Positions 50,200-60,064 of a DNA stretch of 63,691 nt are shown one piece after another (the stretch's first letter is position 1; the number at the start of each line of letters is the position of its first letter). Under the pieces are notes generated by a model that saw only the letters and a program-made list of their open reading frames with translations, had not been told where the DNA came from and did not search any database. The stretch covers positions 1 to 63,691 of the forward strand of contig JAGXTB010000121.1 of the NCBI GenBank assembly GCA_018334165.1, given 5' to 3'. Both the position numbers and the translations under genes were made by a program. Source of the DNA: Sphingomonadales bacterium (GTDB lineage: Bacteria > Pseudomonadota > Alphaproteobacteria > Sphingomonadales > Sphingomonadaceae).

Positions 50200-53100
50200 A
50201 TGCTGCGTCGTCTTGTCGAACTTTCGCTCTCGGCGCGGCTCGCCGTGCTGGGCTTTGCGCTCGCGCTGGCCGGTATCGGCGGCTGGTCCTTTCTCAATCT
50301 GCCGGTTGATGCCTTTCCGGACATTTCATCGACCCAGGTGAAAATCATCCTGAAGGCTCCCGGCATGACCCCCGAGGAGGTCGAAAGCCGGGTCATCACC
50401 CCGATCGAGATGGAGATGCTGGGGATCCCGAAGCAAAAAATCCTGCGCTCTATCGCCAAATACGGCATCGCCGACATCACCATCGATTTTCACGATGGCA
50501 CCGACGTCTACTGGGCGCGCAGCCAGGTAAATGAACGCCTGACGAACATCATGGGTGATATGCCGCCATCGGTCGAAGGCGGGATGGCCCCGATCGCGAC
50601 GCCGTTGACCGACGTTTACATGTTCACGATCGAAGGTCCGCAAAGCCTGGCCGAGAAGCGCCGCGCGCTCGACTGGACGATCCGGCCCGCGCTGCGCACC
50701 GTGCCCGGTGTCGCCGATGTCAACTCGCTCGGCGGGCGAGCCGAGACCTTCGAGGTCCGCCCCGATCCCAATCTGATGGCGGCGGCCGGCCTGACCTATG
50801 ACGATATCAGTACAGCCATCGAGGCTGGCAACCGCAACGACGGTGCAGGTCGACTTTCGGTTGGCGACGAAGCGCTGATCGTGCGTGCCGTTGGTGCAAT
50901 CAAGACCGAGGACGATCTCCGCTCGGTCGTGGTCAAGGCGCAGAAGGACGGCGTGCTGCGACTGAGCGATGTCGCGACGGTCGGCACCGGCAGTCTCACT
51001 CGCTACGGCGCGGTTACCCGCAACGGCAAAGGAGAAGCCGTTCAGGGCATCGTCATCGCCTTGAAGGGTTCCGACGCCAGCAAGGTAGTGGGCGAGGTCA
51101 AGGAGCGGGTCGCCGAGGTCCAGCGCAGTCTGCCCAACGGCATGACGATCAATGTCTTCTACGATCGTTCGGAACTGGTCGGCCGCGCTGTCGGGACGGT
51201 CGAGAAGGCCCTGTTCGAAGCGACCATTCTGGTGGTCATCCTGCTGCTGCTGTTCCTTGGCGATATCCGCGCTTCGCTGATCGTTGCCGCAGCCCTGCCG
51301 ATGGCCACCCTGGTGACCTTCATCCTGATGAAGCAGTTTGGAATGTCGGCCAATCTGATGAGCCTGGGCGGGCTCGCAATCGCCATCGGGATGCTGGTGG
51401 ACGGCGCGGTGGTGGTGATCGAAAACGTCGTCGAGCGATTGTCTGATCCGGCCCATGCCCATGCGAGCAAGCTCAACCGGGTGCTGGTGGCGACCAGCGA
51501 AGTCGTCGTGCCGGTCGCCTCGGGGCTGCTGATCATCGCACTGGTGTTCCTGCCGCTGCTCACGCTCGAAGGGCTTGAAGGCAAGCTGTTTGGACCCGTG
51601 GCTATGACCATCGTGCTGGCCCTGGCCAGTTCGCTCGTGCTTGCATTGACGCTGGTTCCCGTGCTCGCGTCCTATGGCCTCAAGGCCGACGGCGATCACC
51701 AGGAGCCCTGGCTGATGCGGCAGCTTTCGCCGCGCTACCACCGCCTGCTCGACTGGGCGTTTGCCCGCAAAACGGTGGTTTACAGCTCCGCTGGAGCCGC
51801 CTTGCTGGTCGCGGTCGTGGCCTATTCGTTCGTCGGCAAAACCTTCCTGCCGACCATGGACGAAGGCGCGGTGCTGCTGCAGATCGAAAAGCAGCCGAGC
51901 ATCAGCCTCCAACACAGCCTTGAAGGCGATCTCCGCGCCCAGAAGTTGCTGATGGCCAAAGTGCCGGAAATCCTTGAAATCGTTGCCCGGGTCGGCAGCG
52001 ACGAACTCGGGCTCGATCCGATGTCGCTCAACGATACCGATACCTTCCTGCGTCTCAAACCACGCAATGAATGGCGGGTCCAGGACAAGGACTGGCTGAT
52101 CGAACAAATCCGGCTGACAATGGAGGAGCTACCCGGATTCAACCACGCCTTCACTCAGCCGATCGAAATGCGCGTGTCCGAAATGCTCACCGGCTCGCGC
52201 GGAGATCTGGCGATCAAGCTGTTCGGCCCCGATCTCAAGGTGCTGGGCGAAATGGCGGCCAGGATCGATGGACGGCTGCGCAAGATCAGGGGCGCGACCG
52301 AAGTCATTACAGTTGCGGACGACAGCGTCGACTATCTGCAACTGGATGTAAACCGGCTGGCAGCCGGGCGCGCCGGTATGCCCGTCCAGAGCCTGCAGGA
52401 CGCCTTGCGGGCGCAGGTCGAAGGCGTGCGTGCCGGCGTGGTGGCAGATGGCATGCGCCGCGTCCCGATCATCATTCGCGGCGATCCTGCTTTGGCGAGC
52501 GATCCCACGCTGTTCACCGGTCAGACGATCCTCAGTCCCAGCGGGATGAGTGTCCGGGTCAGCGATGTTGCGCGGGTCACCCGGACCGAGGGGCCGGTTA
52601 AGCTCGAGCATGAGAACGGCTCGCGCTTTGCACTGATCCAGGCCTTCGTGTCGGGCCGCGATCTGGTTGGTTTCGTCGATGAGGCCAAGGCCGATCTCGC
52701 CAAGAACGTGCCGCTGCCGGCCGGATACCGGCTCGAATGGGGCGGTCAGTTCGAGAATCAGCAGCGCGCCTCGGCCCGGTTGACGGTCGTGCTGCCGATC
52801 GCCCTGATCCTGATCTTCATCGTGCTCTATGTCACGCTGCGGTCAGTCCGGGCTTCGCTGCTGATCATCGCCAACATTCCGTTCGCGGTTGTCGGCGGCA
52901 TCGTCGCCTTGCTCGTCACCGGGGAATACCTCTCGGTGCCCGCCTCGGTCGGCTTCATCGCGCTGCTTGGCATCGCGGTGCTCAACGGGCTGGTGATGGT
53001 GTCCTACTTCCGGCAATTGCGCGAAAGCGGACTCAGCATGGCCGAGGCAGTCAGGCGCGGTGCGGAGCGACGTTTGCGACCGGTGCTGATGACAGCGGCG

Positions 53101-53304
53101 ATCACCGGCTTTGGCCTCGTGCCCCTGCTGTTCGCCACCGGTCCCGGCTCCGAAATCCAGAAGCCGCTTGCCATCGTCGTGATCGGCGGCCTGATCACAT
53201 CAACCCTGTTGACCCTGGTGCTGCTGCCGATGCTCTACGCGCGGTTCGGCGAGTCCCGCGCCGAGCGCGAGGCCCAGGGCGACGACGAGGGATATCCCGC
53301 ATGA
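50200..53304 (+). CDS. czcA: heavy-metal RND pump, CzcA type
   Basis: 1034 residues with twelve predicted helices. The HME-type motif in helix 4 (MLVDGAVVVIENVVERL) and GLDPMSLNDTDTFLRLKP in the periplasmic loop are typical of the divalent-ion CzcA group; the Cus methionines are absent. It should export Zn, Cd and/or Co from the periplasm. Its stop overlaps the outer-membrane gene in ATGA. Confidence 0.92.
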   Translation: MLRRLVELSLSARLAVLGFALALAGIGGWSFLNLPVDAFPDISSTQVKIILKAPGMTPEEVESRVITPIEMEMLGIPKQKILRSIAKYGIADITIDFHDGTDVYWARSQVNERLTNIMGDMPPSVEGGMAPIATPLTDVYMFTIEGPQSLAEKRRALDWTIRPALRTVPGVADVNSLGGRAETFEVRPDPNLMAAAGLTYDDISTAIEAGNRNDGAGRLSVGDEALIVRAVGAIKTEDDLRSVVVKAQKDGVLRLSDVATVGTGSLTRYGAVTRNGKGEAVQGIVIALKGSDASKVVGEVKERVAEVQRSLPNGMTINVFYDRSELVGRAVGTVEKALFEATILVVILLLLFLGDIRASLIVAAALPMATLVTFILMKQFGMSANLMSLGGLAIAIGMLVDGAVVVIENVVERLSDPAHAHASKLNRVLVATSEVVVPVASGLLIIALVFLPLLTLEGLEGKLFGPVAMTIVLALASSLVLALTLVPVLASYGLKADGDHQEPWLMRQLSPRYHRLLDWAFARKTVVYSSAGAALLVAVVAYSFVGKTFLPTMDEGAVLLQIEKQPSISLQHSLEGDLRAQKLLMAKVPEILEIVARVGSDELGLDPMSLNDTDTFLRLKPRNEWRVQDKDWLIEQIRLTMEELPGFNHAFTQPIEMRVSEMLTGSRGDLAIKLFGPDLKVLGEMAARIDGRLRKIRGATEVITVADDSVDYLQLDVNRLAAGRAGMPVQSLQDALRAQVEGVRAGVVADGMRRVPIIIRGDPALASDPTLFTGQTILSPSGMSVRVSDVARVTRTEGPVKLEHENGSRFALIQAFVSGRDLVGFVDEAKADLAKNVPLPAGYRLEWGGQFENQQRASARLTVVLPIALILIFIVLYVTLRSVRASLLIIANIPFAVVGGIVALLVTGEYLSVPASVGFIALLGIAVLNGLVMVSYFRQLRESGLSMAEAVRRGAERRLRPVLMTAAITGFGLVPLLFATGPGSEIQKPLAIVVIGGLITSTLLTLVLLPMLYARFGESRAEREAQGDDEGYPA

Positions 53305-54545
53305 AACGCTATCTGATCCTGTCCACACTGCTGCTGTCCGGAGCGGCGTTCGCCAATGAAGTCACCACACTGTTGCCCGCAGAAGTCGTTGAACGTGCGG
53401 TCGAGGAGCATCCTCTGGTCCAAGCGGGGATTGCCCGCGGCGACGCGGCGCGCGGGGCAGCCCGGGGCCAGCGTGTCGGCCCCTACGAGTTCACCGTCGG
53501 CGGATCCTATGTAAAGCGCAGGGTCGATCGCGAGGGCGAATTCAACGAATACGATTTGTCGCTCCAGCGGGGCTTTCGATTGCCAGGCAAGGCCGCGCTC
53601 GACCGCCGGGCAGGCGAGTTCGGGATTGTGGCTGCGGACTTCCGGATTGCCGGAGCCCGTCATGGCGCGGTGCTGTTGCTTAACGACATCTGGTGGGACT
53701 GGCTGGCGGCAGGCGCAGAAGTGAAAGCCAATGAAGCCGCGGTGGCTAACCTGTCCGCCGACCTGGCTTCGGTCGAACGCCGCGTTGCCCTGCAGGACGC
53801 CGCACCGGTCGATGCCGATCGGGCCCGAGCGGCACTGGCAACGGCGCGCGTGGCGCTCGACCAAAGCCGGTCGCGCGCGCAAATCGCGCGCTCGCGTCTG
53901 GAGGTGCAGTTCCCGTCGCTTCCGCTGCCCGCCGAGGTACCGGACCTGCCGGACCCGGTGATGCCGCCGATCATGCTCGACATCCTGCGCGATCAGGCGC
54001 TTGCCCAGGATCATGGCATGGCGATTGCGCGGGCCGAAGCCGATCGGCAAACCATCCTGGCCGAGCGCGCGCGCCGCGACCGGATTGCCGACCCGACGCT
54101 CGGCGTGCGCCTGTTCAGCGAGCGCGGCGGAGCCGAACGCGGCATCGGGGTTGTTGCATCGGTCCCGATTGGCGGCGCGAGACGGTCTGCCTATGCCAGT
54201 CAGGCCAATGCCGAAGCACGCGCCGCAACCGCCGAGTTCGTTGCAGCGCGCTTTACGGCCGAGGAAGCCGCTGCCACCAACTTTGCCCAGGCGATCAACA
54301 GCTGGACGGCATGGCAGCGCAGTGTCGATGCCAGGACCAGTAGCGAACAGGCTGCCTACCGTTTGCGCCAGGGCTACCGGCTCGGCGGCGTGGATCTTAC
54401 CGACCTGCTCTACGCCGAACGTCAGGCGCAGGATGCCTTGAAAGCGGAAACCGCCGCGCGGGCCGAGGCATCGCGGGCCATTTCGCGTCTGCGGATCAAT
54501 GCCCATGACCTTTGGTACGCCGGGCACCGGACGGAGGGACCGTGA
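53301..54545 (+). CDS. czcC: TolC-family outer-membrane factor, CzcC type
   Basis: 414 residues from ATG 53301: signal peptide (YLILSTLLLSGAAFAN), two TolC repeats (VERAVEEHPLVQAGIARGDA; LDILRDQALAQDHGMAIARAEADRQ), and long coiled-coil helices. It is the channel of the czcBAC pump. The gene order B-A-C differs from C-B-A in the Cus cluster of this window. The stop overlaps the HupE-type gene (TGATG). Confidence 0.9.
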   Translation: MKRYLILSTLLLSGAAFANEVTTLLPAEVVERAVEEHPLVQAGIARGDAARGAARGQRVGPYEFTVGGSYVKRRVDREGEFNEYDLSLQRGFRLPGKAALDRRAGEFGIVAADFRIAGARHGAVLLLNDIWWDWLAAGAEVKANEAAVANLSADLASVERRVALQDAAPVDADRARAALATARVALDQSRSRAQIARSRLEVQFPSLPLPAEVPDLPDPVMPPIMLDILRDQALAQDHGMAIARAEADRQTILAERARRDRIADPTLGVRLFSERGGAERGIGVVASVPIGGARRSAYASQANAEARAATAEFVAARFTAEEAAATNFAQAINSWTAWQRSVDARTSSEQAAYRLRQGYRLGGVDLTDLLYAERQAQDALKAETAARAEASRAISRLRINAHDLWYAGHRTEGP

Positions 54546-55255
54546 TGGTCGAGAATGACAAGCCTTATCTGCCAGTGCTTTGGCCTTTCTTCGCCTTAGC
54601 AATCTTCCTCTTCGCAGGAATCGGTGATGCCTTTGCCCACGGCGTGGCGCAGGGTGATCAGGGCTATGTTCAGGAAGTCAGCGGCGTGCAGTTCATGCCG
54701 TTCCTATATCTGGGCGCGAAGCATATGGTCACCGGTTATGACCATCTGTTGTTCCTGTTCGGCGTCATCTTCTTCCTCTACCGGATTAAGGATATCGGCC
54801 TCTACGTAACTCTGTTTGCCATTGGCCATTCGACGACAATGCTGTTCGGTGTGCTCACGGGTATCAGCGCCAATGCCTATATCATCGACGCGATCATCGG
54901 CCTGTCGGTGGTTTACAAGGCGCTCGACAATTTGGGCGCATACCGGCGCTGGTTTGGGGTGCAGCCGAATACCAAGGCCGCTACGCTGATCTTCGGTCTG
55001 TTCCACGGCTTTGGCCTCGCGACGAAGATTCAGGAGTTTGAACTGTCACCAGACGGGCTGCTGGCCAACCTTATTGCGTTCAACATCGGCGTCGAGATCG
55101 GCCAGTTGCTGGCGCTTTCGGCCATCCTCATCATGATGGGCTATTGGCGCAAAAGCCGCAGCTTCGCGCGCCATGCCTTTGCGGTCAACGTGTTGCTGAT
55201 GGGGGCCGGATTTCTGCTGGTGGGCTATCAATTCACCGGACTGATTGTTGCTTAA
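54545..55255 (+). CDS. HupE/UreJ-family membrane protein
   Basis: 236 residues from ATG 54545 (GGAGGG 6 nt before). Six to seven helices with His residues in the family positions: AHGVAQGDQ, GAKHMVTGYDHLLFLFG, FAIGHSTTML, GLFHGFGLA. Such proteins act in Ni/Co uptake or in metal-related functions. It is coupled to czcC, with the anchor gene next. Its job here may be metal exchange with the pump. Confidence 0.88.
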   Translation: MVENDKPYLPVLWPFFALAIFLFAGIGDAFAHGVAQGDQGYVQEVSGVQFMPFLYLGAKHMVTGYDHLLFLFGVIFFLYRIKDIGLYVTLFAIGHSTTMLFGVLTGISANAYIIDAIIGLSVVYKALDNLGAYRRWFGVQPNTKAATLIFGLFHGFGLATKIQEFELSPDGLLANLIAFNIGVEIGQLLALSAILIMMGYWRKSRSFARHAFAVNVLLMGAGFLLVGYQFTGLIVA

Positions 55256-55267
55256 GGAGTTATTCCG

Positions 55268-55867
55268 ATGTTCAATTCCCAACTTCCCAGCATGTCGGAA
55301 CTACCGACAACTCGGCAGCTTGTCGGCTCGACGTTGCTCGCCTTGGGCGGCGCGGCGGCGATCCTCGTTGCCTTCGTGATGCCGTCGGAATATGGGATCG
55401 ACCCTACCGGTATCGGCCGTGTCCTCGGCCTGACCGAGATGGGGGAAATCAAGGCACAGTTGGCTGAAGAGGCTGCCGCCGACCAGGCTGCCGATGACGG
55501 TTCGATCGCTTCCCCGGCCCAACCAGCCCAGCCCGCCGCCGTCCGCAGCGACCGTATGGAAGTCACGCTCGCGCCCGGGGAAGCCGCCGAAATCAAGCTC
55601 AGCGCGGCAAAAGGTGCCAGCGCAACCTTCGATTGGGCCGTCACCGGAGGTCAAGTAAACTACGACACCCATGGAGACCCGGTTGTGAAACGCAAGGGCT
55701 TCTATCACGGTTACGGCAAGGGCAAGGCTTCGACCGGCGAGAAAGGGACGCTGGTCGCAGCATTCGACGGAACACACGGCTGGTATTGGCGAAATCGATC
55801 GGATGGGGCGGTGACTGTCGTGCTCAGAACCACTGGCAGCTACACTTCCATCAAGCGTGTCGTGTAA
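55268..55867 (+). CDS. transmembrane anchor protein paired with the HupE-type gene
   Basis: 199 residues: one helix (LVGSTLLALGGAAAILVAFVMPSEYGIDPTGIGR), an acidic Ala-rich linker, and a beta-rich periplasmic part (MEVTLAPGEAAEIKLSAAKG; FDWAVTGGQVNYDTHGDP; GYGKGKA). It lies 12 nt after the HupE-type gene. The same pair is commonly seen in czc clusters. Function unknown. Confidence 0.85.
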   Translation: MFNSQLPSMSELPTTRQLVGSTLLALGGAAAILVAFVMPSEYGIDPTGIGRVLGLTEMGEIKAQLAEEAAADQAADDGSIASPAQPAQPAAVRSDRMEVTLAPGEAAEIKLSAAKGASATFDWAVTGGQVNYDTHGDPVVKRKGFYHGYGKGKASTGEKGTLVAAFDGTHGWYWRNRSDGAVTVVLRTTGSYTSIKRVV

Positions 55868-56124
55868 GTTCTTGGCTTGGCAGGAGAGGGCTATGATCTG
55901 ATCGTTGATCGCTTCGGTCATTGGGCGACGGCTTCGACTGCGGCTACCGGTGAAGAACGAGCAGTCCCGGATCCGATGAAAGCCAACGGGTTGAAACGGC
56001 TTATGATCGGCAAGCGCAACCCTGACGAGTTGGTCACAAAGAACGATCGCGGCGTGACACGCATTTTCCATCGGTGACCCGCAGGCACATTGAACGGCCC
56101 CGCAGGTCAGGAAGGGCATTGACG
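55868..56124. other. intergenic region before zntA
   Basis: 257 nt. A short open frame from TTG 55877 to 56077 is not convincing. The GGAAGGG ribosome site of zntA is at about 56109-56115. I see no dyad of the MerR type here. Confidence 0.4.
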
Positions 56125-58050
56125 ATGAGCGACTCAGGCAGGCACGGGCATACCGCGCAAAGTGCAAGCAGAACCTTGTTCGAAAGTGACGGACTGCGGA
56201 CATTCGCATTGGCATGTTTGTGCGCGGCGGCGGCGTATAGTGCCGCCCGGTTCTTCCCTGAATATGCCGGAATCGCTTATGGTTTGGGTTCGTCCATTGC
56301 GGTCATGCCGTTCGCGCTGTCGGCTGCGCGCAAGGCAATGCGCCGACAGCCATTCAGCATCGAAACGCTGGTCACAATAGCAGTCCTGGGTGCCCTGCCG
56401 ATTGGTGCCGGTGCCGAGGCGGTTGTCGTGGTTGCGCTGTTCTCGCTGGGCGAGTTGCTTGAAGGGTTCGCCGCTGCCCGGGCCAGTTCCGGCCTGCGTG
56501 CGCTTGCCAAACTACTGCCGTCCCAGGCTGTCATCGATGACAATGGCACCCGCAAGACGATCGACGCGGCGGATCTTCGCCTCGGCATGATCCTGCTGGT
56601 GTCCGCTGGGGACAGACTGGCTGCCGACGGCAGGATCGTTGCAGGATCTTCCGAGCTTGATGAGGCTGCCATAACTGGTGAATCCCTCCCTGTGTCGAAA
56701 ACAGAGGGCAGCGACGTTTTTGCTGGCAGCATCAATGGCGATGGCAGCCTACGGGTGGAAGTGACAAAGGATTCGGCCAATAGCGTTGTCGCTCGGATCG
56801 GCGATCTTGTGGCGGAAGCGCAGGCGACAACCGCGCCCACAGCGCGATTTATCGACAGCTTCAGCAGTTGGTACACGCCGGCGGCAATCGTGATCGCTGC
56901 CTTGATAGCGATTGTGCCGCCCTTGGCATTCGGTGGTGTCTGGTCGGTCTGGATTTACCGCGCGCTAACCGTTTTGCTGATCGCCTGTCCTTGCGCACTC
57001 GTGCTTTCGACACCCGCCGCAATTGCAACCGGAATCGCCACTGCGGCTCGATATGGCATTCTCATCAAGAGCGGCGCGGCTCTCGAAATGCTAGGTCGCA
57101 TCGGCATCGCCGCCTTCGACAAGACAGGCACGCTCACGCTTGGACACCCGGTGGTGACTGATGTTGACGGCGAAAATGTTGACTGGTTGCAACAGGTGGC
57201 CGCCGTCGAAAGCGGGCTTTCTCATCCGGTCGCACGGGCAATTGTCGCAGAAGCGCAAAAGCGCGGCATCGTCATATCCGCTGCAAGCGATGTCCGTGTC
57301 CGGCAAGGCGAAGGAGTCGAGGGCATCGTTGATGGGCAGCGCGTGGCAATTTTGAGCCCGCGCGCTGCGACCGGGATTGATGGAGCGATGGCTGCGCGGA
57401 TTGATGCGCGCGAGCGCGAAGGCAAGACGGTCGCGGTGGTGCTTGTCAACGGTCAGGTCATGGGATTCCTCGCCAGCCGTGATGAAGCCCGCGCCGACGC
57501 GGCACCCGCCATCGCTGCACTAACCAGCCTTCGGATCCGCACCTTGATGCTAAGCGGTGACAATCAACGGACGGCGGAGGCCATCGCATCGCCGCTGGGC
57601 ATGCAGGCCGAGGGTGAACTCATGCCCGCCGACAAACTCGCGCGGATCGATGCACTCAAGGCTGAAGCGCCCGTTTTGATGGTGGGAGACGGCGTGAACG
57701 ACGCGCCCGCACTCGCGAAGGCTTCGATCGGCCTGGCCATGGGCGGGGGCACCGATGTCGCCATTGAAACAGCCGATGTTGGCTTGATGCGGGACCGGTT
57801 GCTGGCAGTTCCCGACACAATCCGCCTTGCACGATCAACCCACAGGACGATCGTCGTCAACATCGTCATCGCCGTGGGATTGAAGCTTGTTTTTCTGGTT
57901 CTGGCGGTGTTCGGCATGACCAATCTGTGGACCGCGATCATCGCAGATACAGGCGCTACAATTTTCGTGACCTTGAACGCGCTCCTGTTGTTCTGGACAT
58001 TCAAACCGCAGTCTGAAACGACAAGCACGCCCGCAACAGGAGGGACCTGA
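56125..58050 (+). CDS. zntA: Zn/Cd/Pb-exporting P-type ATPase, ZntA type
   Basis: 641 residues from ATG 56125. Short His-containing N-terminus (SDSGRHGHTAQ) with no HMA domain. Motifs in order: TGESLPVSKTEG, LLIACPCALVLSTPAA, DKTGTLTLGHP, SHPVARAIV, GDGVNDAPALA. The final helices have KLVFLVLAVFG and LWTAIIADTGAT, with Lys and Asp that mark the P1B-2 Zn/Cd group. It exports ions from the cytoplasm to feed the pump. Next gene follows after 1 nt. Confidence 0.93.
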   Translation: MSDSGRHGHTAQSASRTLFESDGLRTFALACLCAAAAYSAARFFPEYAGIAYGLGSSIAVMPFALSAARKAMRRQPFSIETLVTIAVLGALPIGAGAEAVVVVALFSLGELLEGFAAARASSGLRALAKLLPSQAVIDDNGTRKTIDAADLRLGMILLVSAGDRLAADGRIVAGSSELDEAAITGESLPVSKTEGSDVFAGSINGDGSLRVEVTKDSANSVVARIGDLVAEAQATTAPTARFIDSFSSWYTPAAIVIAALIAIVPPLAFGGVWSVWIYRALTVLLIACPCALVLSTPAAIATGIATAARYGILIKSGAALEMLGRIGIAAFDKTGTLTLGHPVVTDVDGENVDWLQQVAAVESGLSHPVARAIVAEAQKRGIVISAASDVRVRQGEGVEGIVDGQRVAILSPRAATGIDGAMAARIDAREREGKTVAVVLVNGQVMGFLASRDEARADAAPAIAALTSLRIRTLMLSGDNQRTAEAIASPLGMQAEGELMPADKLARIDALKAEAPVLMVGDGVNDAPALAKASIGLAMGGGTDVAIETADVGLMRDRLLAVPDTIRLARSTHRTIVVNIVIAVGLKLVFLVLAVFGMTNLWTAIIADTGATIFVTLNALLLFWTFKPQSETTSTPATGGT

Positions 58051-58051
58051 C

Positions 58052-58978
58052 ATGGCCGCGGGACACAATCATGGTGATCAGGGCCACGGGACCCCGGGCC
58101 ACAATCACGGCGCAGGCGCCAGCACCAAGCGGCTCGCGATTGCGCTCGGGCTAACTGCAACATTCCTGATCGCCGAACTGGTCGGTGCGTTCGTGTTTGG
58201 CAGCCTCGCGCTGCTCTCCGACGCGGCGCACATGTTTACCGACAGTGCTGCGCTCGCAATCGCGCTTGCGGCGGTGAAAATCGGCCAGCGCGCGCCGGAC
58301 GACAAACGCACCTTCGGTTATCGCCGCTTCGAGATCCTCGCTGCCGCGTTCAACGCGATCCTGCTGTTCGCAGTTGCCGGTTACATTCTGATTGAAGGCA
58401 TCGGGCGCTTCTTCGAGCCGCAGCCGGTAGAATCGGTGGGAATGCTGATCGTCGCCAGCATCGGCCTGATCGTGAACCTGATTTCCATGCGCATCCTCAG
58501 CAGCGGCAAGGATGACAGCCTCAACGTCAAAGGGGCCTATCTCGAAGTCTGGGCCGACATGCTGGGTTCGCTTGGCGTGATCGGTGCGGCCATCGCGATC
58601 TACTTCACGAAGCTCAACTGGATCGACCCCGTTGTCGCCATCGCCATCGGGCTGTGGGTTCTGCCGCGCACCTGGACGCTTCTGAGCGATACGACCCATA
58701 TCCTCCTTCAAGGCGTCCCGCGTGGGTTCGACTTGAAGGCTATCCGCGCGGCGATGGACGATGTTGCAGGCGTGGCCGGCGTTCACGACCTGCACCTTTG
58801 GTCAGTAGCGGGGGACGACGCGAGCTTGACCGCACATGTTGCGGTGGCGGATGCCGGGGACGCCGAAGCAACCCGCCGCGCGCTGACCGAAATGCTCGAG
58901 GCGCGCTTCAACATCCATCACGCTACGATCCAGACCGAGACCGAGCCGTGCGGGGATGAGGAGAGCCTGCACACATGA
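58052..58978 (+). CDS. czcD: cation diffusion facilitator CzcD
   Basis: 308 residues. His-rich N-terminus (GHNHGDQGHGTPGHNHG), six helices with the metal site (LLSDAAHMFTDSAALAIAL) and a second site YLEVWADMLGSLGVIGA, where many CDF proteins have His in place of this Glu/Trp stretch. The C-terminal cytoplasmic domain (VAGVHDLHLWSVAGDD) is complete. It exports Zn/Cd/Co from the cytoplasm. AGGAGGG precedes it. Confidence 0.92.
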   Translation: MAAGHNHGDQGHGTPGHNHGAGASTKRLAIALGLTATFLIAELVGAFVFGSLALLSDAAHMFTDSAALAIALAAVKIGQRAPDDKRTFGYRRFEILAAAFNAILLFAVAGYILIEGIGRFFEPQPVESVGMLIVASIGLIVNLISMRILSSGKDDSLNVKGAYLEVWADMLGSLGVIGAAIAIYFTKLNWIDPVVAIAIGLWVLPRTWTLLSDTTHILLQGVPRGFDLKAIRAAMDDVAGVAGVHDLHLWSVAGDDASLTAHVAVADAGDAEATRRALTEMLEARFNIHHATIQTETEPCGDEESLHT

Positions 58979-59215
58979 GGTGCGATCAGGCCGCGCTTCG
59001 AAAAGCGGGATGGGGCATGATGACGACAGACTTTACCTGCTGTTCAGTCCGGCCTTGACGGCCGTAGAAACCAGCCCAGGCGCGAGAAACGCATGAAGTC
59101 CGGTCGCGCCGGCTCCAATCCACGAACTTCGAACTGAGGTCGCCACCGCCAACTCTGCCCGCCGGGCGCTAAGCACACAGCCGCTTTCGCAACATCGATT
59201 TTCTGAGACAGCCAT
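58979..59215. other. gap between convergent czcD and COG4705 genes
   Basis: 237 nt without a supported gene. A short imperfect stem near 59000 (GCTT, CGAA, AAGC) could end the czcD transcript but has no clean T-run. No other element seen. Confidence 0.4.
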
Positions 59216-59983
59216 TTATTCCGCATCGACCCGATGGTGGCCCGCGCGCTGTGGCATGAGCAGCAGTACGAGCACCATCGCAGCGGCAAGGATCGAAACG
59301 ATAAGCGGACGGCTCAACGCGAGTCCTCCAAGTTCGCCAGACTTGTCGAAAAAGTTGCCGACCACTGCGCCCAATGGTCTCGTCATGATGAAGGCGGCCC
59401 AAAAAAGAATGACGCCATCTACGGCGCGCCGCAGATGCAGGGCGAAGGTAACGAGGATCACTGCGCCGAAGATGACTGCCGACCCAGCATAGCCAAACCC
59501 GGCAGTGTCAGCGAACCAATCGCCAAGGGCAGTACCGAGTGTCTGGGAAAAGGTGATCGTGATCCAGTAAAAGCTTTCGGTTTGCCGATCGGCGATTCGG
59601 TCTGCCGAGACCTGCCCCAAGACGGCTCGCCAGCTGAACAGCGTCAAAAGGACGAGTGCGAGCAAGAGAAGCGAGCCGCCCGTGTAGCCTATGCCAAGCG
59701 ATCTCGTACAGTAGTCCGCCAGCGTCGTACCCGCAGTTGTGGATGCGACAATGGTTGCCCAATACAGACTTGCCCTGAAACGCCGCGCCATGGTTTGAAT
59801 GACGGCGAGTCCGATGAAGAGCACCGCGAGGATTGCTGTTGCGGCAAGGTATCCGAGGCCCATGTTCATGCTGAGAAGATTGCCGCCGACCTCGCCCAAA
59901 GTCGTGGCGAGAACCTTGACGATCCAGAACGCAGCCGTTGCTGCCGGTACCTTGCTAGCGGCGTTTCTCAAATCTTCTGTCAT
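59216..59983 (-). CDS. COG4705-type membrane protein, copy 1
   Basis: 255 residues with about seven or eight helices. A short motif recurs four times: TTLGEVGGNLLS, STTAGTTLADYCTRS, SQTLGTALGDWFAD and TRPLGAVVGNFFDK, each in a predicted helix. This fourfold repeat defines the COG4705 family of unknown function. It has a paralog directly beside it. An older duplicated four-unit transporter is a reasonable reading. Confidence 0.85.
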   Translation of the reverse strand: MTEDLRNAASKVPAATAAFWIVKVLATTLGEVGGNLLSMNMGLGYLAATAILAVLFIGLAVIQTMARRFRASLYWATIVASTTAGTTLADYCTRSLGIGYTGGSLLLLALVLLTLFSWRAVLGQVSADRIADRQTESFYWITITFSQTLGTALGDWFADTAGFGYAGSAVIFGAVILVTFALHLRRAVDGVILFWAAFIMTRPLGAVVGNFFDKSGELGGLALSRPLIVSILAAAMVLVLLLMPQRAGHHRVDAE

Positions 59984-60064
59984 GCGAACAGCCTTGGATC
60001 ACTGCTCCCGAGGCGCCTCGGAGTGACTTGCCAGAATGCGCCGAGGCGGATGCGTATCTGCATT

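Noticed and set aside
50326..52107. 593-residue open frame antisense to czcA
   Set aside because: Sense strand encodes a complete RND pump; antisense composition is Asp/His/Gln/Arg-rich without motifs.
54802..54807. TACGTA inside the HupE-type gene
   Set aside because: Coding sequence, no shared flanks.
60051..60057. TGCGTAT between the COG4705 genes as an ECF-type promoter
   Set aside because: No RAGGG block at the 16-nt distance, and it points away from the start codons nearby.
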